A DNA stretch of 64,000 bases from Knufia peltigerae (taxonomy: Eukaryota > Ascomycota > Eurotiomycetes > Chaetothyriales > Trichomeriaceae), in NCBI GenBank assembly GCA_030247855.1, contig JAPDRN010000017.1, positions 248,001 to 312,000 on the forward strand, written 5' to 3'. The translations under genes were made by a program, and so were the position numbers. The notes beneath the pieces were generated by a model. That model was not told the origin of the DNA and searched no databases. It saw nothing but the letters and a program-made list of their open reading frames with translations. Below are positions 52,259 to 61,662 of this stretch, piece by piece. Each line of letters opens with the position of its first letter. Position 1 is the first letter of the stretch.

Positions 52259-53377
52259 TCTTCTTTTGGACCCACTTTCGATCATTGCTCGCAGTGTGAC
52301 GGAGCATGACTGCCTCAGGTGTCGAATCATGGATTCTAGTTCAAGGGGGTGTGTGTGTGTGGGATTGTATACCCAGAGAGTCGAGTGCTTTTTGTTTTTT
52401 GTTTTTTATTTTTTTATTTTTGCGGCCGCTCGCCTTTCTCATCTCTCGACCGTCATTCTGTGTACTACCCATGTTTAGAATAGGTCACGGAGGGGTCCCT
52501 TGTACTAGAATACATCATATTGTGTACCACATTCAACTAGACCGTCAAGGTAGCTAAGAAAAAAGCACCAGAATTGTACAAGTACCTTACCGACCTTTGG
52601 TATACAATCTGAAGTCAACAAACCATGCTGTTACAGACACATTGTAACATGTGTGCGGTCACTGTAGATATGTCCCCCCACCAGATGATTCTTCATTTCT
52701 TTTCTGTTCTGCTTACAGTGGAAGCGCCTCCGGTACGGCTTCTCCGTTGATACGGATATGCAATCGAACCATCTCACACGACCTCCCAACCTATATACGG
52801 AGTACCTCGACCTGAGACATGACGGGGCCAAAGTCAAAAACTGTCAAACATTGTACTCGTGGTGCATGTACACCGGGCCACATCGTCGAATCTCGATTGC
52901 TACCTAGGTACTGGGTGGTCGAGGACAAGTTTTCTAGTCCTTTTTTTTTCCATTTCCTTTTCCTCGCAAAGCGTCTCTTCTCTTATCAAGAGTAGTGGGG
53001 GAAAAAAGACCATCTCTAAATCTCAATCCATCCTCTTTGGTAGATGGTGGTACCGTAACGGCCAGTATCCTCGTGTCTCCTCAATGCCGCGTGCCTCTCT
53101 CTACCTGTGCGAATGCAAAATGCATTTCCGTGTAAAGAACCAAAAAAATTCGCTCACAAAAGCCGGCCAACCTCTTTCTTTCTTTTTTGTTCCCAACGTA
53201 CCGTACCGTACCCATAGAACAACACAACAACAAAACATATGCCCGTTCAGCAGAGATAAAACCAAATGCTTTTCCACCCGAGTAACAAAAAGCACAAAAC
53301 ACAAAAATTTCCGCCGTATGCCTCATTCATGTAGAACTTCGTACCTCTTGCTTCTTCTTCGTGGCTCGCAAGGTCAA
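52259..53377. other. Convergent intergenic region with homopolymer tracts
   Basis: Between the MRH4 stop (+) and the stop of the 550-aa gene (-). It contains a T-rich tract with GTTTTTT-type units (52389-52420), an exact TACGGAGTA (52796-52804) and an exact TACCTAGGTA (52901-52910). The plus-strand frame from 52859 to 53713 runs antisense to the next gene and is not a gene. Confidence 0.6.
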
Positions 53378-55030
53378 TCAATGACCGAAGCTACCTACCC
53401 AACTGGGAGTAATGGTCCCGGTCGGTCGGATGATATCAATCGGCACACTCCCAGAGGTGAAACTCCCCGTCGTCATCTTGTTCGTGCTCTCATCGTCGCC
53501 GCCGCCACCGTCTTCTCGTCTTCGTCTTCGCCCTTCCCCATCACTACCTCCCACTTGCGAGTCAATGCCAAGTTCCAACTCCATGGACTTTTCTCTCAAC
53601 CCGGGACTGGCCAGTTCTTCGTCGAGCTCGAAGAATCCAACACCGCTGCCGCCGTCGTCCGCACCAGTCAGTCCACCCGAAAACCCACTTTCTTCTGCCG
53701 AAGCGAGGAGTGAATTGTCATTGTCCGCTGCGATCGTCGGACTGGGCGCGGGACTAGGTAACGGACTCGGCATGGGCGAGAGGAATCGTCCTCCTTTTCC
53801 TCGCCTCCGTTCTCGTAGGCTCGCGCTCTTTTTCGAGTTGGCACTTCCGCTTCCACCTGCACTCCGGGGGGAAGGTTGTTGTTCTTCTGAAGGTTGTGCG
53901 TCAGGCTCGTGACGATGACCATCGCCGTTGACGCCAAAGTTAGGAGCGATATCCAGCTCGGCATCCACATCCTCGACTGTTTGCTGAAAAGTCAAGGTGG
54001 CTGTCGAACCCGAACTTCCACTTGGGCTGCCCGCGCTCACGGGACTTTCTTCATAACTACTGCTCGGCTCGACCACCTTGGAATCCGCCAGCTGGAACGT
54101 GACGTGCTTCTTCTTATGCTTGTGCCCCCTGTGTCCACCACTCGCCGTGCGCAACGCGCTAGGCAGACTCGCTCCGACACTTGCGCCGGCACTAGAACCC
54201 ATCTGCGGTGCCGACCGCGTCCGTTTCGTGGCCAACACCGTCGGCGATACAGGCTGTTCCGGTAGGCTGTGGGACGACTCGACGAGCGCGGCTCGCTGCC
54301 GCTCAGCTTCAAGCTTGATCTCATCGTTGAGCTGGACTTGCTTCTTCTCCTCTTCATCCGAGGTCAAGGCCTGTGGCCCTCGCACGGATGGACGCCGGTC
54401 TTGAGATTCGAGAAGAGGGAGGTACGCCGGGATGAACACGCCGGCGAAACTGTCGCTCTTCTCAACTCCCGGTGTCGGTGGCCGCTTGTTCGTTGACTGT
54501 AGTCGCGGAGGGGTGATTGTCGCCGATGATCCGTCCGACGGTGATCGACTCGGGAAAAACGACGGCGTCGGTGGTGTACTCAAGCTATGCGTGGGTGGCA
54601 CGCTTCCAGCCGTGATATTCAACCTGTCCAGCGACAAGGTGGGTTTGCTCAGTGGCGCGGCCTTTATGATTTTCTCGCCCACGCCGTTTCCTTCTCTTTT
54701 CGACTTTTGTCCTGCTGTCCAGCCGTTCCCCACGACATTGTGTGTCGAGCATAATAAACTTAACGGGGAAGTGTTCCCAGACATGGATCTCTTGCTGGGC
54801 GAAATGTCATAACCTTGATTCCTCCTTCGGGATCTCAAATCCCTCTCAAACTCGCGAAACTCTCGATCTTTCGTGGCCTTGAATTTTGCGACTTCCTCGT
54901 CCAACTCTCGCCTTTTGCGGTCGAGTATGTCGGCAATATCCGCCTCTGAATCGCTGGTGTTGGTATTATCCGGAGATGGGAGCCCACTCCTGGACATGTA
55001 GTGATTCATCTGGGCCGAGTTCTTGTACAT
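53378..55030 (-). CDS. Disordered fungal protein with conserved-looking ends, function unknown
   Basis: Single exon of 550 aa from the first ATG (M-Y-K-N-S-A-Q-M...). The N-terminal 90 residues hold an acidic D-S-E-A-D-I-A-D-I-L segment and a coiled coil (D-R-K-R-R-E-L-D-E-E-V-A-K-F-K). The rest is Ser/Pro/Gly-rich, with a basic H-K-H-K-K-K-H-V-T-F-Q patch near residue 310. The last residues (P-T-G-T-I-T-P-S-W-V-G-S-F-G-H) look like a conserved terminal motif. The frame stays open for 148 codons before the ATG without any ATG. No catalytic domain is visible. I recall similar hypothetical proteins in Pezizomycotina but know no function. Confidence 0.75.
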   Translation of the reverse strand: MYKNSAQMNHYMSRSGLPSPDNTNTSDSEADIADILDRKRRELDEEVAKFKATKDREFREFERDLRSRRRNQGYDISPSKRSMSGNTSPLSLLCSTHNVVGNGWTAGQKSKREGNGVGEKIIKAAPLSKPTLSLDRLNITAGSVPPTHSLSTPPTPSFFPSRSPSDGSSATITPPRLQSTNKRPPTPGVEKSDSFAGVFIPAYLPLLESQDRRPSVRGPQALTSDEEEKKQVQLNDEIKLEAERQRAALVESSHSLPEQPVSPTVLATKRTRSAPQMGSSAGASVGASLPSALRTASGGHRGHKHKKKHVTFQLADSKVVEPSSSYEESPVSAGSPSGSSGSTATLTFQQTVEDVDAELDIAPNFGVNGDGHRHEPDAQPSEEQQPSPRSAGGSGSANSKKSASLRERRRGKGGRFLSPMPSPLPSPAPSPTIAADNDNSLLASAEESGFSGGLTGADDGGSGVGFFELDEELASPGLREKSMELELGIDSQVGGSDGEGRRRRREDGGGGDDESTNKMTTGSFTSGSVPIDIIRPTGTITPSWVGSFGH

Positions 55031-57629
55031 GGTTGGTGCTTTGAGCTTATCGTGGGGGAGGCGTGGTCGCGGAAATCTCTCGCTCCAAATCTCCCTTACA
55101 GCCAAGGTCACCGGGAGGGTAGGAGAAGGTGGTTGTATTGTATCGAGCTCATGGGTGCAAGAGTCTGGCGCAAAATATCGTCGCGCGACGTTTCGTGGGT
55201 AGGAGGTGGGGGATTGTCGGCCAAAAGTCTGCTGTGGTAGACGGCGAAGTGGGGTGGAGGATTGACGATGGTACCGGCCGAATGGTTCGCGTGGGTTGTT
55301 TCGGAATATGGACAGGGGTGTATGGAGGAGGCGAGAGAAGGCAGTGTGCAGAGGGAAAAAAAATTCTTGGATGCGAAAATTGGTTTCAGGCGAAAGAAAA
55401 ATCCTGTGGATAAGATAAAATGCGAGGTTCGAGGAAAGGAGTGCCGGAGGAGACTTCCAGATAGGAGTCAGCAAGCCCGGGGGGTGTGTGTCTGCGTGTG
55501 TAGAGGAGTATTAATTCGTACTTGTATGGAGGTTAGTGATCGAGATTGATGTCAGAAGAAGGCTTGACGGTGCGTGTTTGCGTGCTCGCTGCTGTTGTAC
55601 CGAAGTGCGACAATGGATTGTGACAAGTGACGACAGCAGTCGAGATGGCTATCAGCTTGTCTCACGCGTCAGAAACGGACGACAGGCTGGGCGGTGCTGA
55701 CGACTTTGTTTGACGGCGGCTTCGATCGGAGCAGACACCAACAAGAGGCAATGGGCCAAGGGCAGGTCTCAGAAAAGACTGGAGCAGAAGTTCGACCGGG
55801 GGGGGCGTGTTGAAGAAGAGACTTTATGATTAAGCCACCAGTGCCACGTCGGGAGACACGATAGTTCCACTTTTTGGGGCTTTTTTCTAGACGGTGGCGG
55901 CGAGCACGTTCGTGTTCTAGCGCAGGGACCCGAAAGCCGAAGACTTGTTCGAGATGGAGGGTTGCGAGTGGGCGGCGCGCACAGGAAGTGACAGGCTTTC
56001 TCGTAGATTGGAGGTGGAGAGGCGGAAGGGAGAATTGGAAGAGGATTACTGATCCCAAGCTCGCATCAAGGGAAGAGAGAAAGAGGAATTACGGATAGAA
56101 GGTCGGTTGAGGGAAAAGAAAAAGAGTTGGAAGAAAAAAAGTACATGGTTGTCAGTGATGAGATGAGGGGCAGAGTTGCGGTGGTCGACGACGGTGGTGG
56201 GAGGTACAAAAACTGCAATAGAATCTCCATACAAATTGCCATGTACCGAGGACAAGCGAGTCGATGGCTTTTGTTTGCGAGCAGAAGCGACACCCTGACC
56301 AGAAAGATGGAGACTCCGTATTCATTATCTGTGCCAGTATCAGGCTAATATCAACGGCCTCTTTGTACCTTTGGCTCGTCGACTACTCGACTCTCGCATC
56401 CATATTCCTTCGCCCATCACCGGGTCGAGGATAAGCGATGCTGTACAGAGTACACACAGAATAGCACATGAGAGGCTGAGAGTATACGGATATCGCTGTC
56501 AAATCATGTTAGAGGTCAGATTCCTCTCCATGAAACGTGGGGGGAGTGGGAGCCGAGGGGCAGAGAAGAAACATGCGAGTACGAGTGCAGTTCATGGGAA
56601 CCATGGAGTCTCTAGACTGGCACTGACGAGAAACGAAGGCGGGAATGATGAGCAGATGAGAAAATCATTTGGAGAACTCGTATGACCATGGCCATAAGCG
56701 ATAATGGGAAATTTCTGTAAAGACGATGCTTTTGTGAGGAACTACAGAATCTGATCGACATGTGCGTGGGAGAGATCGTCGCAAGGTACCTGGATGCTTA
56801 TCTGACCTCTTGCCATTGTCCAGGTGTTTACTGTACCTCAATCATTCGGCATTTTTAGCTCGTGTTTGTTTTTGATTGATAGCATGTGTAAATTCGAGCG
56901 TCTTGTATATCGGTGTTGATGGAGGTGTTGTCGAACATGTCAAAGCAGTCAAACATGTGCAGCGCCAGGATCTGGACTTTCACCCACCCACACCGCTCTT
57001 TGGGGGTCCTGCAATGATAATACAGTCAGTGCCTGACCTAAGCTCCGATGCCCCTCCCACCGACTCCCCGATTCTGCCTCAGGCATCGCTCTAGGCGACC
57101 CTAGTGACCCCTAGACGCCCTCTAAAGCCACCTAAGAACTACCAGGGTCTTTCGGGTTCCCCAATCCGGACATGCGCAATAAGCCCAAATACTCCGTTCC
57201 TCGCACCATCGTCTCCGACTCTGGCCGATCGTCGGCTTAAGAGGCGCCCAGAGTGCCACCCGGGGAACGGATAGCAAGCCTCGTGATCCCCAGAAACAAA
57301 GGCCCTAATCAACTCAATCGATAGTCACACCAACGCACAGAGCAATCGGTGTCCAAGTCCTGACACAGTCCTATTGAATGAATAAATAAATCCCAATTGT
57401 AAGCTAGAAGACGAAACCTCCTACCCACTGGGTACCGAGAACCAGCTCGGCAGCCGTTGCCACATACCCCCAAAAAGGCCTAGATAAAACATACATGCGG
57501 GCATAGCATCGCGTCTCAAGAGGCCACATGATCCTTCACAGCTCTCTCATTGCCAGGTATCCGACATACAACTTCACCAACAGATGATCCTATCCGTGCT
57601 CATACTCAATCGGGTCATTCGTGCACCGG
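55031..57629. other. 2.6-kb gap upstream of the 550-aa gene
   Basis: The longest gap in the window. The first 440 bp keep the frame of the 550-aa gene open but have no ATG. 55480-56360 is purine-rich on the plus strand; 57030-57290 is C-rich on the plus strand. A GACTCCGTA variant lies at 56312. Short frames (56127-56348, 56371-56685) lack family features. No tRNA or other structured RNA was recognised. Confidence 0.55.
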
Positions 57630-59063
57630 CTATCGGTATCGCTCTTCGGCTCGGTCTCTGCGCATCTCACGTCTTCGATCTCGGTATCGTCGACTGTGTT
57701 CTCCCGCTGGGTCTTCGTATCGTTGCACCTCGGAGAATCGAGGCCAGTTGTAGTCGTGATATGCCACTCGTCCTCCCTCGCTCGAAAGGGGAGACACGGG
57801 ACTCATGGTTTGCTGTCGTTGGTGCTGTCGTTCTCGACGTCGCTCAGGCGAGATATTCGTCACATACCTCGTGCCCTCAAGTTCCACCCGTTGCGCCGGT
57901 GGACAGTCACCCCGAGAGTTGGTTTGGGGACTGACATAGTTAGTGATCGGGCTGGCGGCTTCCATTTCGTGCACATGCTCTCTTCCCATTCGAGACATGG
58001 GCGATCGCGTCGACGCTCTCTCACCAACCACCAATTTTCCGAGCACAGCCGCGACCTCGTCTTCCAGTCTTCCAGAAGCAAAGTCCAGGTCAGGTATACG
58101 AGGCTCTTGATACTTGGGCAGCCCACGTCGATCGTCAGGGCGCCCGGCTCGTGATGGATCAGCGTTCAAGAACATCTCCTCCTCAAAGTCTACCAACGGC
58201 CACGAGTACTGCTCTCGCCCCTGCTTGTCGGTCGCATGCGGATTCTGAGACGTGGGGCTGTTAGTCATGTCGCTGTGATGTCTCTCATGGCCAGCTCGGA
58301 GATTCGGTGGAACTCCCTGGACGTAACCCGCTTGCAAGGCTGGAATGACATAACTCACTGGCTTGTTGCTTCCCGGTCGAGAATAGGGCTGGTATCGACT
58401 CGACTGGGTCGAGGTCACCGATTCGTCTGCTGCGGGGAGCTCTGCGACATGCTTGGATCCATATATCCGGCAAAGCGAGTTTCTAACCATCTCTTCGAGT
58501 GTTTCTTTACCTGGTAAAATAGAGTCAGCCTGCGTTTCGATTCGCTTGTGGTTCTTGAGACGAAATTGCTCAAAGTCGTTGGGGGTCTCAATGGTGACAG
58601 CACCACATTTACGAGAATAGGTGGTGTACGATTCGTGCTCACCTTTGGACGTCAAATCAGGTGGAGGATTTTCCCATCCCGGGGCAGCAACACTTGAGGG
58701 CAGTGAAACTGTGCTTATTGAAAACTGCCCACTCGGCCGCGCCGATAATTCTGAAATATTGGCCTGGCTGTGATTCGATCTGAGCTCGAGTTGTAGATGC
58801 GGACGGATTTGAGACCAAGCATGAGTGGACGAGCCATGGGCGTTTGTCTCTTCGTGCTTATGTCGTCTCGCGGGTGGTGAGGATGAAAGGAACTCGTGAA
58901 TAGATGAAGGTTGTTCGCCTGTTTCGCTACCATCTCTAGCATGCATACACCCTGACAACTTCATCCGAATCGCAGTCGTCTTCTTCTTCGCCGAGCCTCT
59001 CAATCGTCCCATTAGTGTTGCTGAGTTGATAGCTGACTCCCCTGAACGACTCTGGATGGCCAT
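57630..59063 (-). CDS. Disordered, Arg/Ser/Pro-rich fungal protein, function unknown
   Basis: Single exon of 477 aa from the first ATG (M-A-I-Q-S-R-S-G-E...). Composition is strongly hydrophilic with no signal peptide or membrane segment. A short helical block near residues 160-200 (D-F-E-Q-F-R-L-K-N-H-K-R-I..., E-T-L-E-E-M-V-R-N-S-L-C-R-I-Y-G) is the most protein-like part and may be the functional core. A second small block near 345-370 (D-L-D-F-A-S-G-R-L-E-D-E-V-A-A-V-L-G-K-L) is helical. The C-terminus is a run of basic residues (R-R-Y-R-D-R-R-R-E-M-R-R). No family is recognised. Confidence 0.65.
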   Translation of the reverse strand: MAIQSRSGESAINSATLMGRLRGSAKKKTTAIRMKLSGCMHARDGSETGEQPSSIHEFLSSSPPARRHKHEETNAHGSSTHAWSQIRPHLQLELRSNHSQANISELSARPSGQFSISTVSLPSSVAAPGWENPPPDLTSKGEHESYTTYSRKCGAVTIETPNDFEQFRLKNHKRIETQADSILPGKETLEEMVRNSLCRIYGSKHVAELPAADESVTSTQSSRYQPYSRPGSNKPVSYVIPALQAGYVQGVPPNLRAGHERHHSDMTNSPTSQNPHATDKQGREQYSWPLVDFEEEMFLNADPSRAGRPDDRRGLPKYQEPRIPDLDFASGRLEDEVAAVLGKLVVGERASTRSPMSRMGREHVHEMEAASPITNYVSPQTNSRGDCPPAQRVELEGTRYVTNISPERRRERQHQRQQTMSPVSPLSSEGGRVAYHDYNWPRFSEVQRYEDPAGEHSRRYRDRRREMRRDRAEERYR

Positions 59064-60690
59064 GATTTGTACTCGTTGAGTGGTCGATCCTGCAAGGCTC
59101 ACTCTCTGCTCGATCGGAATGGCACGTACGACTCTCGTCAAGGGATCAATCCGAAGATCAGGCCAACAACAGTAAAAGTCAGCTTCAAATCCGAAGATGA
59201 TGCAAAGTGGACAAAAATCCAGGGGCGTCCATCTTTACACCTTGTCAAAACCTGTTGTCATAAAGCCACGCCCAATGTCTTGGGCCCATCAAAGAATCCT
59301 GGCAAAGGGAGATAATGAAATCGAAAGAAAAGAGTCGCACAAAGCTCCTCTTTAGGAAAAGGGGTAATCAAAGGTACAAAGAATAAAATCTTCAATCATC
59401 GTGACAAAGACCGTAGTGTCTGGTTTTGAGTGTTGCGAGTAGGTATCGCTTCAAGCTCAGGATTTTCTTTGAATCACCTTTGTCTGAAACTTCTTCCTCA
59501 CCTCAAGATTGGCCGAACAAGAAACAGCACCAGATCAAGAACTCTCGACACCCGTGGCTCTATCCCATTGCTTGATGGAGTTCTGAAGATGTGTACATCG
59601 CAGGGACAATTCTCAGCCTGGGGGTGGACGAAGGTTCTCACCCTCGTCCTGTTCTCAACTCGCGCATGAAACTAGGGATGCTGAGGAGAGCCATAATTTT
59701 GCATTCAACCAACAAGATGACATCTTTACAGTTGTGTAGAACGTGTTGAATGAGTTGAATTAACAGTCCAAGTACCATGACTTCAGGACAGAAGTTACAA
59801 GGACAAGTTTGAGTGGTGACGCAGTATGCAGTCTGTTGTCATCGGTATATCGGCGCTCTTCTTCACCGATGAACTAGTTCGCTCTGTGGTGCATCGAACT
59901 CCCATTTTCAGAATGGTGACACCTTCACCTACTGTGCGAGGAACACCTTCACCTCCGTCCGCTGGAGCTTGTGGACCGGAACGAAGACACCTACCTCTAG
60001 CTTCAGATAGGAATTCCGTAGTTCGAAACAAGGGAGAACCAAATGTCCGAACACTTGTTTCGTTAGTGCAGATTAGCTGTATCGATGTTCCGTACGGAGT
60101 AGGGTATGTCTATCTACACTGTATCGTCCTTACCGCATGCATACAATGAGCGATCCTGCTACAGAAAGGTCAAGCCACGAGGACCTCAGGTACTTTAGTC
60201 ACAAAGAACTCATGTCTGTGCTGCGTCTAATAGGGCCGGTCGAACACGTCCCACTCGCTACGAGATTTCCAAAGGCTGAACAGTTCAAACGTCCTGTACA
60301 TAGGGCACTCAAGGAATCACGGGATACTGATATTTGTTATCTCGATCCAAGAAAAACCTATCTAGTTGGTCATAAAACCCTGAATTTTGTTCCCTTTTCA
60401 TGTCTGTCGTATATATCCGAAATAGATCATCATGTAAAGGGTCCTTCGTCATCGTTGCTTTCTTTGCAGAGCTCCTTCTCCCCTTTTCTTTCCAAGCGAA
60501 GCCCCATCGAAACGGTGAACTGATTGATATCTCACGCTCCCAAAACTTTTTCTAGAATTCTCGTCAAAGCATGCATTTTTTGGAAAATAGCCAACAAGAA
60601 CAGTCCAGTGTGAGTTCTCGAAAAGTCCACGCTCAGAGTGACGAAGTCAAAGGCGGAATGTGAACCCTTCTCTAGGTGAGGGAAAGCTGC
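59064..60690. other. 1.6-kb intergenic region
   Basis: Between the 477-aa gene start and the reductase stop. An exact TACGGAGTA lies at 60093-60101. A plus-strand frame from the ATG at 60146 to 60523 (125 codons) has no family features and is not called. Confidence 0.6.
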
Positions 60691-61662
60691 TTAAGCGATG
60701 GTGCTGCCACCAGTCAAACGAATGGTTTGGCCTAAGAAGACGAAAAATTAGTATCAATTTTACACATTGTAACCAAGATCTGAAGATCTTGGATCTTCAG
60801 GCCCGAGAACTTACCGGTGACCCATTCGCTGTCATCGTGGCACAAGAACATGACGACCTTGGCAATATCATCTGGCACAGCACATCGGTTGAGCGGGATG
60901 AGCTTGGCGATACCGGCCTCGATTTCCTCAATAGGGGTGTCCTTGGTGGCACCCGGGGAGTAGTGCCATGCGTTCTGGGCGAACATGTCGGTCTTGATAC
61001 CACCAGGGGCGATGGCGTTGCAGGTAATGCGTCTTGGGCCACCGTCGGCGGCGAATGATCGAGCGAGACCTTCGTTGGCGGACTTGGAAGCGCAGTACAG
61101 AGCGTGGTTGGCGACGCTGAGGCTAGCGGCGATCGAAGACATGAAGATGATACGGCCACCATCTATACAGGACAGGATGAGTCAGCTAAGTATTCCACGT
61201 GGGATTTCTTTGTTTCAACTCCGGGGGAAAAAGACAAGAAGAATCAAACGTACCACTCAGATATCTCAGAGCACGTGACGAAACGAAGAACTGAGCACGG
61301 GTGTTGAGGCCAAAGACGGCATCGAACTCCTCCTCGGTGACGTCTTGGGTCTTGCCGAAATGCTCCATGCCGGCATTGTTGATAACGATGTCGAGCTTGC
61401 CAAAGGCCTTCATGGCTTCCTCGAACATCTTCTCGACCTCGGGCACCTTGGTGACGTTGGCCTGGATGGCGACAGCCTTGCCACCGGCCTTTTCGATCTC
61501 GGCGACGGTAGCCAAAGCAGCCTTGGCCGAGGTGGCATAGTTGAGGATGACAGAACAGCCACGCTCAGACAGCATCTTGGCGAGGCCTGCACCAAGACCA
61601 CGGCCAGCTCCAGTGATGAGAGCGACCTTGCCGTCGAGGCGGATATCAGCCTTGGTAGCCAT
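60691..61662 (-). CDS. Short-chain reductase, 1,3,6,8-tetrahydroxynaphthalene reductase-like
   Basis: Three exons, complement(join(60691..60731,60815..61162,61254..61662)), encode 265 aa, a normal SDR length. Introns are 91 nt (GTACGT...TAG) and 83 nt (GTAAGT...TAG), both in phase 1. The cofactor motif T-G-A-G-R-G-L-G spans residues 17-24, N-N-A-G follows, and the catalytic set is S145/S146, Y159 and K163 (Y-C-A-S-K). The segment P-G-G-I-K-T-D-M-F...W-H-Y-S-P-G and the final R-L-T-G-G resemble tetrahydroxynaphthalene reductases of the DHN-melanin pathway, which reduce 1,3,6,8-tetrahydroxynaphthalene to scytalone with NADPH. A versicolorin-reductase-like activity is the alternative. No polyketide synthase or scytalone dehydratase lies nearby. 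Confidence 0.85.
60773..60800. repeat. Overlapping mutually exclusive hairpins in intron 2 of the reductase
   Basis: CCAAGATCT (60773-60781) pairs perfectly with AGATCTTGG (60784-60792) across a 2-nt gap. CTGAAGATC (60780-60788) pairs perfectly with GATCTTCAG (60792-60800) across a 3-nt loop. The two stems share bases and cannot coexist. They begin 14 nt inside the 5' splice site of the 83-nt intron. Confidence 0.8.

Noticed and set aside
52859..53713. 284-codon plus-strand open frame
   Set aside because: Its second half is antisense to the 550-aa gene and its first half is homopolymer-rich spacer.
57030..57290. C-rich block that looked like a repeat or RNA gene
   Set aside because: No internal periodicity, no terminal repeats and no recognisable RNA fold by eye.
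60146..60523. 125-codon plus-strand frame starting with ATG
   Set aside because: Composition is mixed and lacks any motif; the spacer is otherwise noncoding.
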